This document shows, piece after piece, positions 33,231 through 41,775 of a DNA stretch of 64,000 nt. The translations under genes were made by a program, and so were the position numbers. This DNA is from an uncultured Myxococcales bacterium (GTDB taxonomy: Bacteria > Myxococcota_A > UBA9042 > DTJE01): NCBI GenBank assembly GCA_903857665.1, contig CAIOFV010000054.1, positions 1 through 64,000 of the forward strand, read 5' to 3'. Positions within the stretch are counted from its first letter, which is position 1; each line of letters begins with the position of its first letter. A model generated the notes under the pieces. It ran no database searches. It was not told the DNA's origin and worked only from the letters and a program-made list of their open reading frames with translations.

Positions 33231-34772
33231 CTAGTGCCGGAAGTGCCGGCGACCCGTGAACACCATCGCGATCCCCAGGCGATCGGCGGCGGCGATGACG
33301 TCCGCGTCACGTACCGAGCCGCCGGGCTGGGCCACCGCCGTGGCGCCGGCCTTCGCGACTTCCTCCAGCCCGTCCGGGAACGGGAAGAAGGCGTCGCTGC
33401 CCACCGAGGTGCCCTTCAGGTCCACCTTCCGGTCCTCGGCCTTCACCGCGGCCAGCCGGGCCGAATCGACGCGGCTCATCTGTCCGGCGCCCACCGCGGA
33501 GGTGCGGTCCGCGCGGGCGAACACGATAGCGTTGCTCTTGACGTGCTTGGAGACGCGCCACGCCATGTCCAGGGCCGCCCATTCCTCCTCGGTCGGGGCG
33601 CGCTGCGTGACCACGCGACCGTTGCGCACCTCGTCGGCCCGCGGGTCGCTTTCCTGGACCAGCAGCCCGCCCGACACATGCTTGGCGACGAAGGGCGCGA
33701 AGGGCTCGAAGAACGTGTCGCCCAGTTCCATGATGCGCAGGTTCTTCTTGGCGGCGAACACCGCCAGGGCCTCGGGCGTCATCTTCGGGGCCAGCACGAC
33801 CTCGTAGAAGTGCTCGCACATCCGCTTCGCCAGGGCCTCGTCCACCTCGGCGTTCAGCGCGACGATGCCGCCGAAGGCCGACACCGGGTCCGTGGCCAGG
33901 GCCTTTTCGTAGGCCGCGGCCAGCGAGGTCGCGTCCGTGCCCGCGCCGCTGGGGTTGGTGTGCTTGATGATGGCCACGGCCGGGCCGTCGAATTCGCGGA
34001 CCAGCTGCCAGGCGGCTTCCATGTCCACGAGGTTGTTGTACGACAGCGCCTTGCCCTGGCGCTGCATCGCGCCCAGGATGCCCGACGCCCCGCCCGCCGG
34101 CAGGTAGACGGCCGCCTTCTGGTGCGGATTTTCGCCATAGCGCAGGTCCTGCGCCTTGGTGCCGCCCAGGAACAGCACCCCCGGCAGGCCCGCCTCGCCG
34201 TGGGCGCCGAAGTGCGACGCCACCGCGGTGTCATAGGCGCCCGTGTGGGCGAAGACCTTCACCATCAGGCGCTTGCGGGTCGCCAGCGACGTGTCGCCGT
34301 TCGCCTTCAACTCCTCCAGCACCGGCGCGTAGTCCGCAGGGTCCACCACGACCGTCACGCGCTCGTGGTTCTTCGCCGCCGCGCGGATCATCGTGGGCCC
34401 GCCGATGTCGATGTTCTCGACGGCCTCCTCCTCGGTGACGCCGGGCCTCGCGATGGTGGCCTGGAAGGGGTACAGGTTCACCGCGACGAGGTCTACGTAG
34501 TCGATGTGCAGGTCTTCCAGCGTCTTGCGGTGGGACGGGGTCCCCTTTGCCAGCATGCCCGCCATCACGGCCGGGTGCAGCGTCTTGACGCGGCCCTCCA
34601 GGCACTCGGGGAACCCGGTGACCTGGCTGACGTCGGTGGCGGGGACGCCCGCCTCGCGCAGCGCCTTCGCGGTGCCGCCGGTGGAAACGACCTGGAAGCC
34701 CAGATCGACGAGGCCGCGGCAGAAGTCCACGACGCCCGTCTTGTCCGAAACGCTCACGATCGCACGCTTCAT
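33231..34772 (-). CDS. purH: Bifunctional AICAR formyltransferase/IMP cyclohydrolase
   Basis: PurH carries out the last two steps of IMP synthesis: formylation of AICAR by 10-formyltetrahydrofolate and closure to IMP. The 513-residue protein begins with the methylglyoxal-synthase-like cyclohydrolase domain (AIVSVSDKTGVVDFCRGL and VKTLHPAVMAGMLAK). The AICAR transformylase domain follows, with RYGENPHQKAAVY, IKHTNPSGAGT and VKSNAIVFAR. It ends GIAMVFTGRRHFRH, the normal C-terminus. The long upstream open frame is not used; ATG 34772 fits the family. Confidence 0.97.
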   Translation of the reverse strand: MKRAIVSVSDKTGVVDFCRGLVDLGFQVVSTGGTAKALREAGVPATDVSQVTGFPECLEGRVKTLHPAVMAGMLAKGTPSHRKTLEDLHIDYVDLVAVNLYPFQATIARPGVTEEEAVENIDIGGPTMIRAAAKNHERVTVVVDPADYAPVLEELKANGDTSLATRKRLMVKVFAHTGAYDTAVASHFGAHGEAGLPGVLFLGGTKAQDLRYGENPHQKAAVYLPAGGASGILGAMQRQGKALSYNNLVDMEAAWQLVREFDGPAVAIIKHTNPSGAGTDATSLAAAYEKALATDPVSAFGGIVALNAEVDEALAKRMCEHFYEVVLAPKMTPEALAVFAAKKNLRIMELGDTFFEPFAPFVAKHVSGGLLVQESDPRADEVRNGRVVTQRAPTEEEWAALDMAWRVSKHVKSNAIVFARADRTSAVGAGQMSRVDSARLAAVKAEDRKVDLKGTSVGSDAFFPFPDGLEEVAKAGATAVAQPGGSVRDADVIAAADRLGIAMVFTGRRHFRH

Positions 34773-34828
34773 TCGGGTACCTCCGGGTGGGGATCCGGCC
34801 GGGGCGGCGAGATGCCCCGGCGCGGGCC

Positions 34829-35590
34829 TCACGGTTGCGCCTTCGGGACGAAGGTGATGTTGTCCAGCAGGACGACGCCGGATCCGACGTTGCCCTGGTC
34901 CTTGCGATCGATCCGGATCCCGACCTGCTTGCCCTTCTTGCGATCGAACATCGGGTGCAGCACCTTGTCGAACCGCACCTCGTACCGCACCCACTCCTTG
35001 CCCGCGGACAGGGGCGGCGTTTCGCCGGTGTAGCCCTGGTTCGCCGCATCGTACGGGTCCAGTTCCGTGACCTCGAACTTCACCTTGTGCTCGTCAGCGT
35101 CGCCGGACTTCAGCAGGAACACGATGCTCTCGTAGGGGCTGATGTCCACGGGCTTCGGCTTTCCCTTGTCGCCGGCGAGGTATTCGAACGTGCCGCACTG
35201 GGAGTTGGCCATCGGCAGCGCGAACTCGACCTTCAGGCGCTTGCTGCCGCCCTCGTCCGCGATCGCCAGCACGCACCGGCCGCCGCGGTACGACCACGCA
35301 TCCCAGAAGCCTCCCCAGAGGGTCTTGCGCGGCTGGAAGGTTCCCTCGTAGTCGTTGAATACCTTCCAGCCGGTCGGCAGCGGGCTGGGCCACACGGGCT
35401 CCACCTTCGCCGCGGGTTTCGGGGCCTCCGCCGGCTGTGAAGCCGGCTTCGGGTCGGGCGCGGCAGCGGGCTCGGCCTTCGAGGCCGTGGCGGCCTTCGC
35501 CGGGGCATCGGCCTTGCCGGCGCAACCGGCCAGCAGGAAGGCGGCGGCCAGCATCAGGGAGGTCCGGAACGGTCGGGTCGCAGTCGTCAT
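34829..35590 (-). CDS. Lipoprotein with carbohydrate-binding-like domain
   Basis: This 253-residue envelope lipoprotein has the lipobox FLLAGC (Cys23) and an Ala/Pro/Lys-rich linker to about residue 65. The remainder looks like a jelly-roll domain similar to galactose-binding or CBM11-type modules: WDAWSYRGGRCVLAI, PYESIVFLLKSG and the closing GSGVVLLDNITFVPK. The ligand is unknown. ATG 35590 sits eight bases after GAGG; a second ATG at 35596 is too close to it. It is upstream of purH on the same strand and divergent from deoB. Confidence 0.8.
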   Translation of the reverse strand: MTTATRPFRTSLMLAAAFLLAGCAGKADAPAKAATASKAEPAAAPDPKPASQPAEAPKPAAKVEPVWPSPLPTGWKVFNDYEGTFQPRKTLWGGFWDAWSYRGGRCVLAIADEGGSKRLKVEFALPMANSQCGTFEYLAGDKGKPKPVDISPYESIVFLLKSGDADEHKVKFEVTELDPYDAANQGYTGETPPLSAGKEWVRYEVRFDKVLHPMFDRKKGKQVGIRIDRKDQGNVGSGVVLLDNITFVPKAQP

Positions 35591-35639
35591 CGCCATGACC
35601 TCGTTGAGAAGTCTCCGCAAGTGCTTGCGGGTGCTCCGG

Positions 35640-35669
35640 TTGACCGGTGCCGGGTTCGCGCCGAATATA
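35640..35669 (+). promoter_or_regulatory. Promoter of deoB, leaderless geometry
   Basis: TTGACC (35640-35645) and AATATA (35664-35669) are separated by 18 bases. The -10 box ends six bases before the deoB ATG at 35676. The gene has only a CCTCCC stretch and no Shine-Dalgarno site in front. Transcription would begin at about the start codon. Confidence 0.5.
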
Positions 35670-35675
35670 CCTCCC

Positions 35676-36884
35676 ATGAGCGGACCGGACAAGGCATTCC
35701 AGCGTGTGTTCTGGCTGGTGTTGGACAGTGTCGGAATCGGCGCGATGCCCGATGCGGGCCGGTATGGCGACGAGGGTGCCGACACCCTGGGAAACACCTC
35801 GCGGGCCGTAGGCGGCCTCCGCCTGCCGAACCTGGGGCGCCTGGGCCTCGGCAACCTCCACGTCGTCCAGGGCGTGCCCCCCGTGGCCGCCCCCGACGGG
35901 TTCTTCGCGCGCCTCGCGGAGGCCTCGCCCGGCAAGGACACGTCCACCGGCCACTGGGAAATGGCGGGCGTCATCCTTGACCACGCCTTCGCCACCTTCA
36001 CGGACACGGGTTTCCCGGCCGACCTCATGGAGGCCTTCCGTCGCGAGTCCGGCTTCGAGTGGATGGGCAACGTCGCTGCCAGCGGCACCGAGATCATCGA
36101 GCGGTGGGGCCCGGAGCACCAGCGCACCGGGAAATTGATCGTCTACACCAGCGCGGACTCGGTGTTCCAGATCGCGGCCCACGAGGACACCGTTCCGCTG
36201 CCGCGCCTGTACGCCGCCTGCGAGGTGGCCCGGCGCCTTCTGGACCCGTACCGGGTGGCCCGGGTCATCGCCCGGCCGTTCGTGGGCACGCCGGGCGCGT
36301 ATCGGCGGACCTACAACCGCCGGGATTTTTCGATGCCGCCGCCCCGCCCGACGGTGCTGGATCACCTGGTCGCGGCCGGCCTGCCCGTGGTCGGGGTCGG
36401 CAAGATCTCGGACATCTTCGCGGGTCGCGGCGTGACCCGGTCGATCCACACCGAGGGGAACACCGACGGACTGCGCAAGAGCGAGGAGGCCCTTCGCCGG
36501 GGCGAGCCGGGCCTGGTCTATACGAACCTCGTGGATTTCGACATGGCGTACGGCCATCGTCGTGACGCCGTCGGCTATGCGCGCGCCCTCGAGGAGGTCG
36601 ATGCCTTCCTGCCTGCGCTGCTCAACGCGGCGGGCCCCGGGTGCCTGGTACTGATCACCGCGGACCACGGGTGCGACCCGACGGCGACCTGGTCCACCGA
36701 CCACACGCGCGAATACGTGCCGCTGCTGGCCTGGCACGCGGGCATTCCTGCGGGCGGGGGCCGGGACCTCGGCGTTCGGGCGACGTTCGCGGACGAGGGC
36801 GCCACGGTAGCCGCGGCGCTCGGGGTGCCCCCCGCGGAGGCGGGCGTCGCGATTCCCGAACTCCTGCTCCCAGCCGGCGCGTAG
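35676..36884 (+). CDS. deoB: Phosphopentomutase
   Basis: DeoB interconverts ribose (or deoxyribose) 1- and 5-phosphate in nucleoside salvage. The 402-residue alkaline-phosphatase-fold protein has the metal-binding start VFWLVLDSVGIGAMPDA, DTSTGHWEMAG with the phosphorylated threonine, RPFVGTPGAYRRT, the VGVGKISDIFAGRG loop, NLVDFDMAYGHRRD and ITADHGCDPT for the second metal. Length agrees with the family. It is divergent from the lipoprotein-purH-purD run, so purine synthesis and salvage genes lie together. Confidence 0.97.
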   Translation: MSGPDKAFQRVFWLVLDSVGIGAMPDAGRYGDEGADTLGNTSRAVGGLRLPNLGRLGLGNLHVVQGVPPVAAPDGFFARLAEASPGKDTSTGHWEMAGVILDHAFATFTDTGFPADLMEAFRRESGFEWMGNVAASGTEIIERWGPEHQRTGKLIVYTSADSVFQIAAHEDTVPLPRLYAACEVARRLLDPYRVARVIARPFVGTPGAYRRTYNRRDFSMPPPRPTVLDHLVAAGLPVVGVGKISDIFAGRGVTRSIHTEGNTDGLRKSEEALRRGEPGLVYTNLVDFDMAYGHRRDAVGYARALEEVDAFLPALLNAAGPGCLVLITADHGCDPTATWSTDHTREYVPLLAWHAGIPAGGGRDLGVRATFADEGATVAAALGVPPAEAGVAIPELLLPAGA

Positions 36885-36960
36885 GCGCAGGCGATGGGTT
36901 TCCGCAGGAAAACCTTGTCGCCCGCGAAGCCGCCTCGAGGACAATCAACGCCAGGGACCT

Positions 36961-37524
36961 TCAGTCCTCGCCGGGCGCCTCGGCGACCAGGCGCTGGTGC
37001 CGCCGCCACACGACGCCGTGGGCCAGCGTCCCCCCCAACGCCACCAGGTACAGGAAGATTGGCACGGCCAGCCAGGCCAGCGGGGCCCGCTCGACGACCC
37101 GGTCATCGACGATCATCCGAGCGGGAACCTGGTCCAGGAGGATCCAGATCCAGAAGCCGTGCACCAGCAGGTTGACGATCAGGCCCCGGGCCGCCGCCGA
37201 GGGCCGACCGCCCAGCAGCGCCGTGAAACGCGTCGTGAGGACCAGCCACAGGACCAGGCCCATCACCGGGTACATTTCCGGATGGGGAACCGGGTAGGAC
37301 AGGACGATCCAGGACAGGGACGCCGTCGCCAGGAGGTGGATCGCCAGCACGCCGGCCACCATGCCGTGGCCCAGAAGGCGCACCGCCCGGCGCACGCGCG
37401 AAGCATCCGCCCGGACCCGTCCGGCCAGTGCGTCCGCGACCTCCAGCACGTCTTCCCGGATCTCTTCCCGGATTTCGGCGGCCCGCCCCTCGCGCTCGGG
37501 GGCATCGCCTTCCTTGTGCGCCAT
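36961..37524 (-). CDS. Small membrane protein of unknown function
   Basis: This 187-residue protein has a charged N-terminal helix (REGRAAEIREEIREDVLEVA) and about four membrane segments, including VAGVLAIHLLATASLSWIVL, PVMGLVLWLVLTTRF, LIVNLLVHGFWIWILL and LAWLAVPIFLYLVALGGTLA. No family was recognised. ATG 37524 is chosen because GAGG stands seven bases before it. A GTG at 37542 would overlap the upstream stop as GTGA and is an alternative. It follows the Cys-rich lipoprotein gene in the same direction. Confidence 0.75.
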   Translation of the reverse strand: MAHKEGDAPEREGRAAEIREEIREDVLEVADALAGRVRADASRVRRAVRLLGHGMVAGVLAIHLLATASLSWIVLSYPVPHPEMYPVMGLVLWLVLTTRFTALLGGRPSAAARGLIVNLLVHGFWIWILLDQVPARMIVDDRVVERAPLAWLAVPIFLYLVALGGTLAHGVVWRRHQRLVAEAPGED

Positions 37525-37538
37525 CCGGCCGCCTCGCG

Positions 37539-38918
37539 TCACGGGGGGCAGATGCCCGAAATCGTCACGTCGTCGATGTAGACGCCTTCATGGGGCGTTG
37601 GATAATGGTCGATCGAGTCGAACTCGAAGGCCACCTGGACCTGCTCCCCCTGGTAGGTCGCCAGGCTCACCGTGTAGGGCATCCAGGCGCCGTTCGTCGT
37701 GCCAATGGATTGGCCGGCGGTGCTCCAGGCGACCCGATCCCCCCTCCCGGAAGCGACGATCACCACGGACAGGACGTCCGTGGCGTACGTCATGTCCGTG
37801 GCCTTGAACAACTGGAACGCCAGGACCGGGCTGAGGGTGCGTCCCAGGTCCAGCGTCCCCGTGACGGCCCGTCCCCCCACCTTCCCGATTGAATTCTGTT
37901 CGTAGGTGTGGGTGGCCGGGTCCCCGAAATACAGGCTGGACGGCGGGCTCACCGATCGCTTCGTATCGACCACCCAGGTCGGGGTCGCGTCGTAGCCCGC
38001 CTTGCCCAGCCCTTCGACCGTGAAGCCCGACAGGTCGTCGAACGTCGCCGTCAGCAGCGTGGCGATGCAGCATGCCCCCGTCGTCTTGACCGTGCACGTC
38101 CCGTCGGTCGTGTCCGCCGGGATCGAGCAGGCCTTGCACGCGTCGCCGCAGTCCGCATCCTTGGCGCAGCAAGCGGGGATCGCGCTCCGCTGGCAGGCGA
38201 GGTCCTTGCAGGCCACCGTGGTGCAGGCGACGGCGGCGCAGTCGGCATCCTTCGCGCAACAGTCCGGGGTGCGCGTGTACTTGCACGTCTGGCCCGTTTC
38301 GCAGGAACCCGTCTCGCAGGGATCCTCCGAGACGCAGTCCTTGTCGGCCTGGCAGCAGCCGTTGTTCACGTGCTTGCACTTGCCCGCGACGCAGGTGTCC
38401 GTCGTGCAGGCGTTCTGGTCCAGGCAATCCTGGTCCTTTTCGCAGCAGCCGGCATTCTTGTCGGGCACGTGCGTGCACTTGTGCAGCGCGCAGTCGTCGA
38501 AGGTGCAGTCGTTGCCGTCGTCGCACTGGTCCGCGGTGTTGCAGCAGCCCTCCACCGGTGCGCCGAACTGGCAGACCTGCTGGACGCAGTGGTCGGGGGT
38601 GCAGAAATCGCCGTCGTCGCAGGCGGAGTCGTCGGCGCAGCAGCCGTCCTGGGCCTGGTGGGCGCAGGTGCCGGCGATGCACTGATCCGTGGTGCAGGGG
38701 TTGTTGTCGTTGCAGTCGCGGGGGGTGTTCACGCAACGGCCCGCCACGCATTGATCGATCGTGCAGCCGTCGCCGTCGTCGCAGTCTTCGACCGCGACGC
38801 ACCGGGCCTGCGTGGTGTCAGTGACCGGAACGTCCCCGGAACCCGTGCTCCCGGCGCAGGCCGCCAGCAGGGCCGTCATCCCGACCATCGATCGACACCA
38901 GGCGGACGAGAACCTCAT
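37539..38918 (-). CDS. Cys-rich repeat lipoprotein
   Basis: This 459-residue surface lipoprotein has the lipobox ALLAAC (Cys21). Residues 35-270 are Cys-rich modules of the CDDGxxCTxDxCxxxxC type, for example CDDGDGCTIDQCVAGRC and CDDGNDCTFDDCALHKC, joined by CC pairs. The last ~180 residues form a beta-sandwich-like domain: FDDLSGFTVEGLG, SSLYFGDPATHTY and YIDDVTISGICPP. It resembles the myxobacterial Cys-rich surface proteins. A related but incomplete protein is encoded at 62382. ATG 38918 follows GGGAG. Function is unknown, probably adhesion or binding. Confidence 0.87.
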   Translation of the reverse strand: MRFSSAWCRSMVGMTALLAACAGSTGSGDVPVTDTTQARCVAVEDCDDGDGCTIDQCVAGRCVNTPRDCNDNNPCTTDQCIAGTCAHQAQDGCCADDSACDDGDFCTPDHCVQQVCQFGAPVEGCCNTADQCDDGNDCTFDDCALHKCTHVPDKNAGCCEKDQDCLDQNACTTDTCVAGKCKHVNNGCCQADKDCVSEDPCETGSCETGQTCKYTRTPDCCAKDADCAAVACTTVACKDLACQRSAIPACCAKDADCGDACKACSIPADTTDGTCTVKTTGACCIATLLTATFDDLSGFTVEGLGKAGYDATPTWVVDTKRSVSPPSSLYFGDPATHTYEQNSIGKVGGRAVTGTLDLGRTLSPVLAFQLFKATDMTYATDVLSVVIVASGRGDRVAWSTAGQSIGTTNGAWMPYTVSLATYQGEQVQVAFEFDSIDHYPTPHEGVYIDDVTISGICPP

Positions 38919-39016
38919 GGCGTTGCTCCCGGAGTGCGCGAGGAATGATACCATGGCGCCAGTCGCGCTGGCCTGGGCGAGGCTCCGGGTTGGTGGAACC
39001 GAGGGGGGAGGTCCAG

Positions 39017-40240
39017 ATGCTGGTTCCAGGCATCGACGTGCTGGGTGGACGGCCGGTCAAGGCGCTTCCGGGCGGGGCTTTCGAGCCGATCGAGGGCACC
39101 GACCTGATGGAACTGGCCGCGCGGCTGTCGCGGGTCGGCGAAATCACGCTGGTGGACCTGGACGCGGCGCTGGGGCTCGGGGACAACGAGGCCCTGCTGC
39201 GCCGCGTGGTCCGGCGGTTCCCGTGCCGGGTCGGCGGCGGGATCCGGGACGAGGACAAGGCGAGGCGGCTGCTGCGGGCGGGCGCCCGGAAGGTCGTCAT
39301 CGGGACGGCGGCGTCGCGCGAGTTCCTGTCGCGGCTGCCGCGAAACCGCGTGCTGGTGGCCGTGGATGCGCTCGAATGGGACGTCGTCACCGAGGGGTGG
39401 ACCCGGCACACGGGTCGCACGCCCATCGAGGTGATGCAGATCGTGGCGCCCTACTGCTCCGGGTTCTCGTGCACCTTCGTCGAGGGCGAAGGGTCCATGG
39501 CGGGCCTGCCCGTCGAACGCGTTCGCGAATTGCAGTCGGCCACGAACCTGCCCCTGACCGTGTCGGGCGGCGTGCGTTCGGTGGACGAGATTCGCGAACT
39601 GGACCGGCTGGGGGTGGACGTCGAGTCCGGGACGGCCCTGCGGATCGGAAGGTTCACGTCGGCCGAGGCCTTCGTTGCATGCCTGGACTTCGCTCCGACC
39701 GGCATCGCGACCGTGCTGGCGGACAAGGCCGGGCAGATCCTGCGCCTGGAGCAGTCCACCGCGGAAAGCCTGCGCCTTTCGCTGGAAACGGGCCGGGCGT
39801 CGTTCGCGTGCCTGGAAGGGGGCGCGCCGGCCGAGCACGGGGACGGCGTCTTCGGGTCGCGCGTGATCCGCGCCCTGGCGGCGTGCCGGCGCGATGCGGC
39901 GGTCCTGATCCTCGAGCCGGATGGCAACGCCTGCGCGAAGGGGATGTATTCGTGCTTCGGCGCGGGCGGGCGGGACTTCGGGCTGCAGCGGCTCCACGAA
40001 ATCATCGGCGCCCGTCGTGCCGAGCCTCGGCCGGGGTCGTACACGTCCTTCCTGTTCGAAAAGGAGGACCGAATCCCCCGGAAACTGACGGAGGAGATGT
40101 ACGAGCTGCTGACCGCTCGCAACCGGGACGACATCGCGTGGGAGGCGGCCGACGTCCTGTATTTCCTGCTGGCCTACCTGGTGAAGCACGACGTGGGACT
40201 GGACGAAGTGGTCGCCGAACTGGCGGGCCGCGAACGTTAG
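39017..40240 (+). CDS. HisA-like / degenerate HisI / HisE fusion
   Basis: This 407-residue protein strings together three histidine-synthesis modules. Residues 1-215 resemble HisA, keeping Asp7 (PGIDV) and Asp117 (VAVDA); the TDIxRDG loop reads TFVEGEG. Residues 228-315 match HisI (ATVLADKAGQ, LSLETGRA, YSCFG). The three zinc cysteines C290, C306 and C313 remain, but the Mg-binding Asp residues, the CHTG histidine and SRSR are lost. Residues 345-407 match HisE, with KLTEEMYEL and AWEAADVLYFLLAYLVKHD intact. The order recalls the first part of fungal HIS4 proteins. No other his gene is nearby. The ATG follows GGGGGGAGG. Confidence 0.8.
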   Translation: MLVPGIDVLGGRPVKALPGGAFEPIEGTDLMELAARLSRVGEITLVDLDAALGLGDNEALLRRVVRRFPCRVGGGIRDEDKARRLLRAGARKVVIGTAASREFLSRLPRNRVLVAVDALEWDVVTEGWTRHTGRTPIEVMQIVAPYCSGFSCTFVEGEGSMAGLPVERVRELQSATNLPLTVSGGVRSVDEIRELDRLGVDVESGTALRIGRFTSAEAFVACLDFAPTGIATVLADKAGQILRLEQSTAESLRLSLETGRASFACLEGGAPAEHGDGVFGSRVIRALAACRRDAAVLILEPDGNACAKGMYSCFGAGGRDFGLQRLHEIIGARRAEPRPGSYTSFLFEKEDRIPRKLTEEMYELLTARNRDDIAWEAADVLYFLLAYLVKHDVGLDEVVAELAGRER

Positions 40241-40299
40241 GAGCCTGTCGGGCGCATGCGTTTCCTCGTAACGAACTCCATTTCCCTAAAGGCTCCTAA
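40237..40299. repeat. Palindrome joining two convergent stop codons
   Basis: TTAGGAGCCT (40237-40246) and AGGCTCCTAA (40290-40299) are a perfect 10-base inverted repeat around a 43-base loop. Each arm includes the TAG stop of one of the two convergent genes. The left arm continues as TAGGAGCCTGTCGG, the element also found at 14212. Confidence 0.55.
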
Positions 40300-40850
40300 A
40301 TCCCCGCCTTCGCCATCGCGTCCACCGCGATCGCCATGAACTCCTCCTCGGACAGCCCCAGCCCCGCGAACTGGCCGATGCGCTCGCGGCTGATGTTGGC
40401 CGCGAAGCGCGGCTCCTTCAGGCGCTTGCGGACCGACGACGCCTTCACGTCCGCCAGGTTTCCGGACGGCAGCACCTTCGCCATCGCGAACACCATCCCC
40501 GTCACCGACTCGCCGGCCGTGGTGGCGAAGTCCAGCGGCGTCCGGCAGGGGAGGTCCAGCACGTCGCCGTTGTGCGCCAGGATGGCGCCGAGCATCTCGG
40601 GCGGGTAGTCCAGCGCGCCCAGGATCTCGACGGTCCGGCGCGCGTGGCGATGCATGTCCGTGCCCACCTCGTCGAGGTCCAGGTCGTGCAGCAGCCCGGT
40701 GAGGCCCCAGAGGTCCTCGTCGTGGCCCAGCCGGCGGGCCAGGGCCCGGGTGACGGCCTCGGTCGCCAGCGAGTGCCGCAGCGTGTACGCGGTGGTGACG
40801 TGCTGGTTCAGCAGGGCCAGGGCCTCGTCCCGGGTCGGAATTCGCGGCAT
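40296..40850 (-). CDS. HD-domain phosphohydrolase
   Basis: This 184-residue protein has an HD motif (LTGLLHDLDLDE) and AHNGDVLDLP around the metal site. It starts with HSLATEAVTRALARRLGHD, as in HDIG-type proteins. It may hydrolyse nucleotides or phosphoesters. GGGAGG lies just upstream, three bases from ATG 40853 and six from ATG 40850; the second is used. It is divergent from larE and convergent with the His fusion gene. Confidence 0.88.
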   Translation of the reverse strand: MPRIPTRDEALALLNQHVTTAYTLRHSLATEAVTRALARRLGHDEDLWGLTGLLHDLDLDEVGTDMHRHARRTVEILGALDYPPEMLGAILAHNGDVLDLPCRTPLDFATTAGESVTGMVFAMAKVLPSGNLADVKASSVRKRLKEPRFAANISRERIGQFAGLGLSEEEFMAIAVDAMAKAGI

Positions 40851-40931
40851 CATTCGCCTCCCGGAGGGTGACATTCCCTCTTTTGCCGGTGGAATGGTAC
40901 AACGTCCGGGGACATCGGGAGCGGGTGGACG

Positions 40932-41771
40932 ATGAGCGAGCCGGATCGGGAGGCGGCGGGCGGCGCGGACGCGGTGGCCCGGGAGCGCCTGGACGCGGCC
41001 CGGGAACGCCTGCGGGCGACGGGCGGGGTGCTGGTGGCGTTTTCGGGGGGCCTGGATTCGGGCTTCCTGTGCGCGGTCGCCCTGGAAGTGCTGGGGGACC
41101 GGGCCATCGCCTATACGGCGGTGTCCGCGTCGCATCCCGCCTGGGACCTGGCGGCCGCCCGGAAGACCGCGGCCGACCTGGGGATCCGCCACGTGACGCG
41201 GGAAACGCACGAAATCGAGGACCCGCGCTACGCCGCCAATCCCAAGGACCGGTGCTACTTCTGCAAGTCCGAGGTGTTCGGGACGGCCTGGGACGTGGCA
41301 CGCGAGTTGGGCCTGGACGCGGTGGCGGACGGCACCACCGCCGACGACCTGTCGGACTGGCGCCCGGGGCGCACGGCCGCGGCCGAGAAGGCCATCCTGA
41401 GCCCCCTGGCCGATGCGGGCCTGACGAAGGCCCAGGTGCGGGCGCTGGCTCGCGACGTGTACGGCCTTTCCTTCTGGGACCGGCCGGCCAGCCCCTGCCT
41501 GGCGTCGCGGTTCCCGTACGGCACGATCATCGACGCCGCGCGCCTGAAGCAGGTGGAGTCGGTCGAGGCCGCGCTGCGCTCGGCGGGCTACGTCGAGTTC
41601 CGGGCGCGCTACCACGGCGACCTGGTGCGCATCGAGGTCCGTCCCGAGGACCTGCCCCGGCTGGCCACGGGCGCCGATCGCGCCGCGATCGTCGCCGCGG
41701 CCCGGGCCGCCGGTTTCAAGTACGTCACGGTGGACCTGGAGCCTTTCGCCAGCGGTCGTCTGAACGGGTGA
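40932..41771 (+). CDS. larE: LarE-like ATP-dependent sulfur transferase
   Basis: LarE makes the dithiolated nickel-pincer nucleotide of lactate racemase and other 2-hydroxyacid racemases/epimerases. The 279-residue PP-loop protein has LVAFSGGLDSGFL, ETHEIEDPRYAANPKDRCYF and RPASPCLASRFPYGTIID. The cysteines in CYFC and PCLASR match the three-cysteine arrangement described, as far as I recall, for Fe-S type LarE rather than the single sacrificial cysteine type. Downstream larB, larC and a racemase are absent from the window, so this copy may act at a distance. The next gene follows after four bases. Confidence 0.9.
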   Translation: MSEPDREAAGGADAVARERLDAARERLRATGGVLVAFSGGLDSGFLCAVALEVLGDRAIAYTAVSASHPAWDLAAARKTAADLGIRHVTRETHEIEDPRYAANPKDRCYFCKSEVFGTAWDVARELGLDAVADGTTADDLSDWRPGRTAAAEKAILSPLADAGLTKAQVRALARDVYGLSFWDRPASPCLASRFPYGTIIDAARLKQVESVEAALRSAGYVEFRARYHGDLVRIEVRPEDLPRLATGADRAAIVAAARAAGFKYVTVDLEPFASGRLNG

Positions 41772-41775
41772 CGGA

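Noticed and set aside
37539-38918. Cys-rich repeats as a eukaryote-like EGF domain
   Set aside because: Spacing follows the CDDGxxCT myxobacterial pattern rather than EGF spacing.
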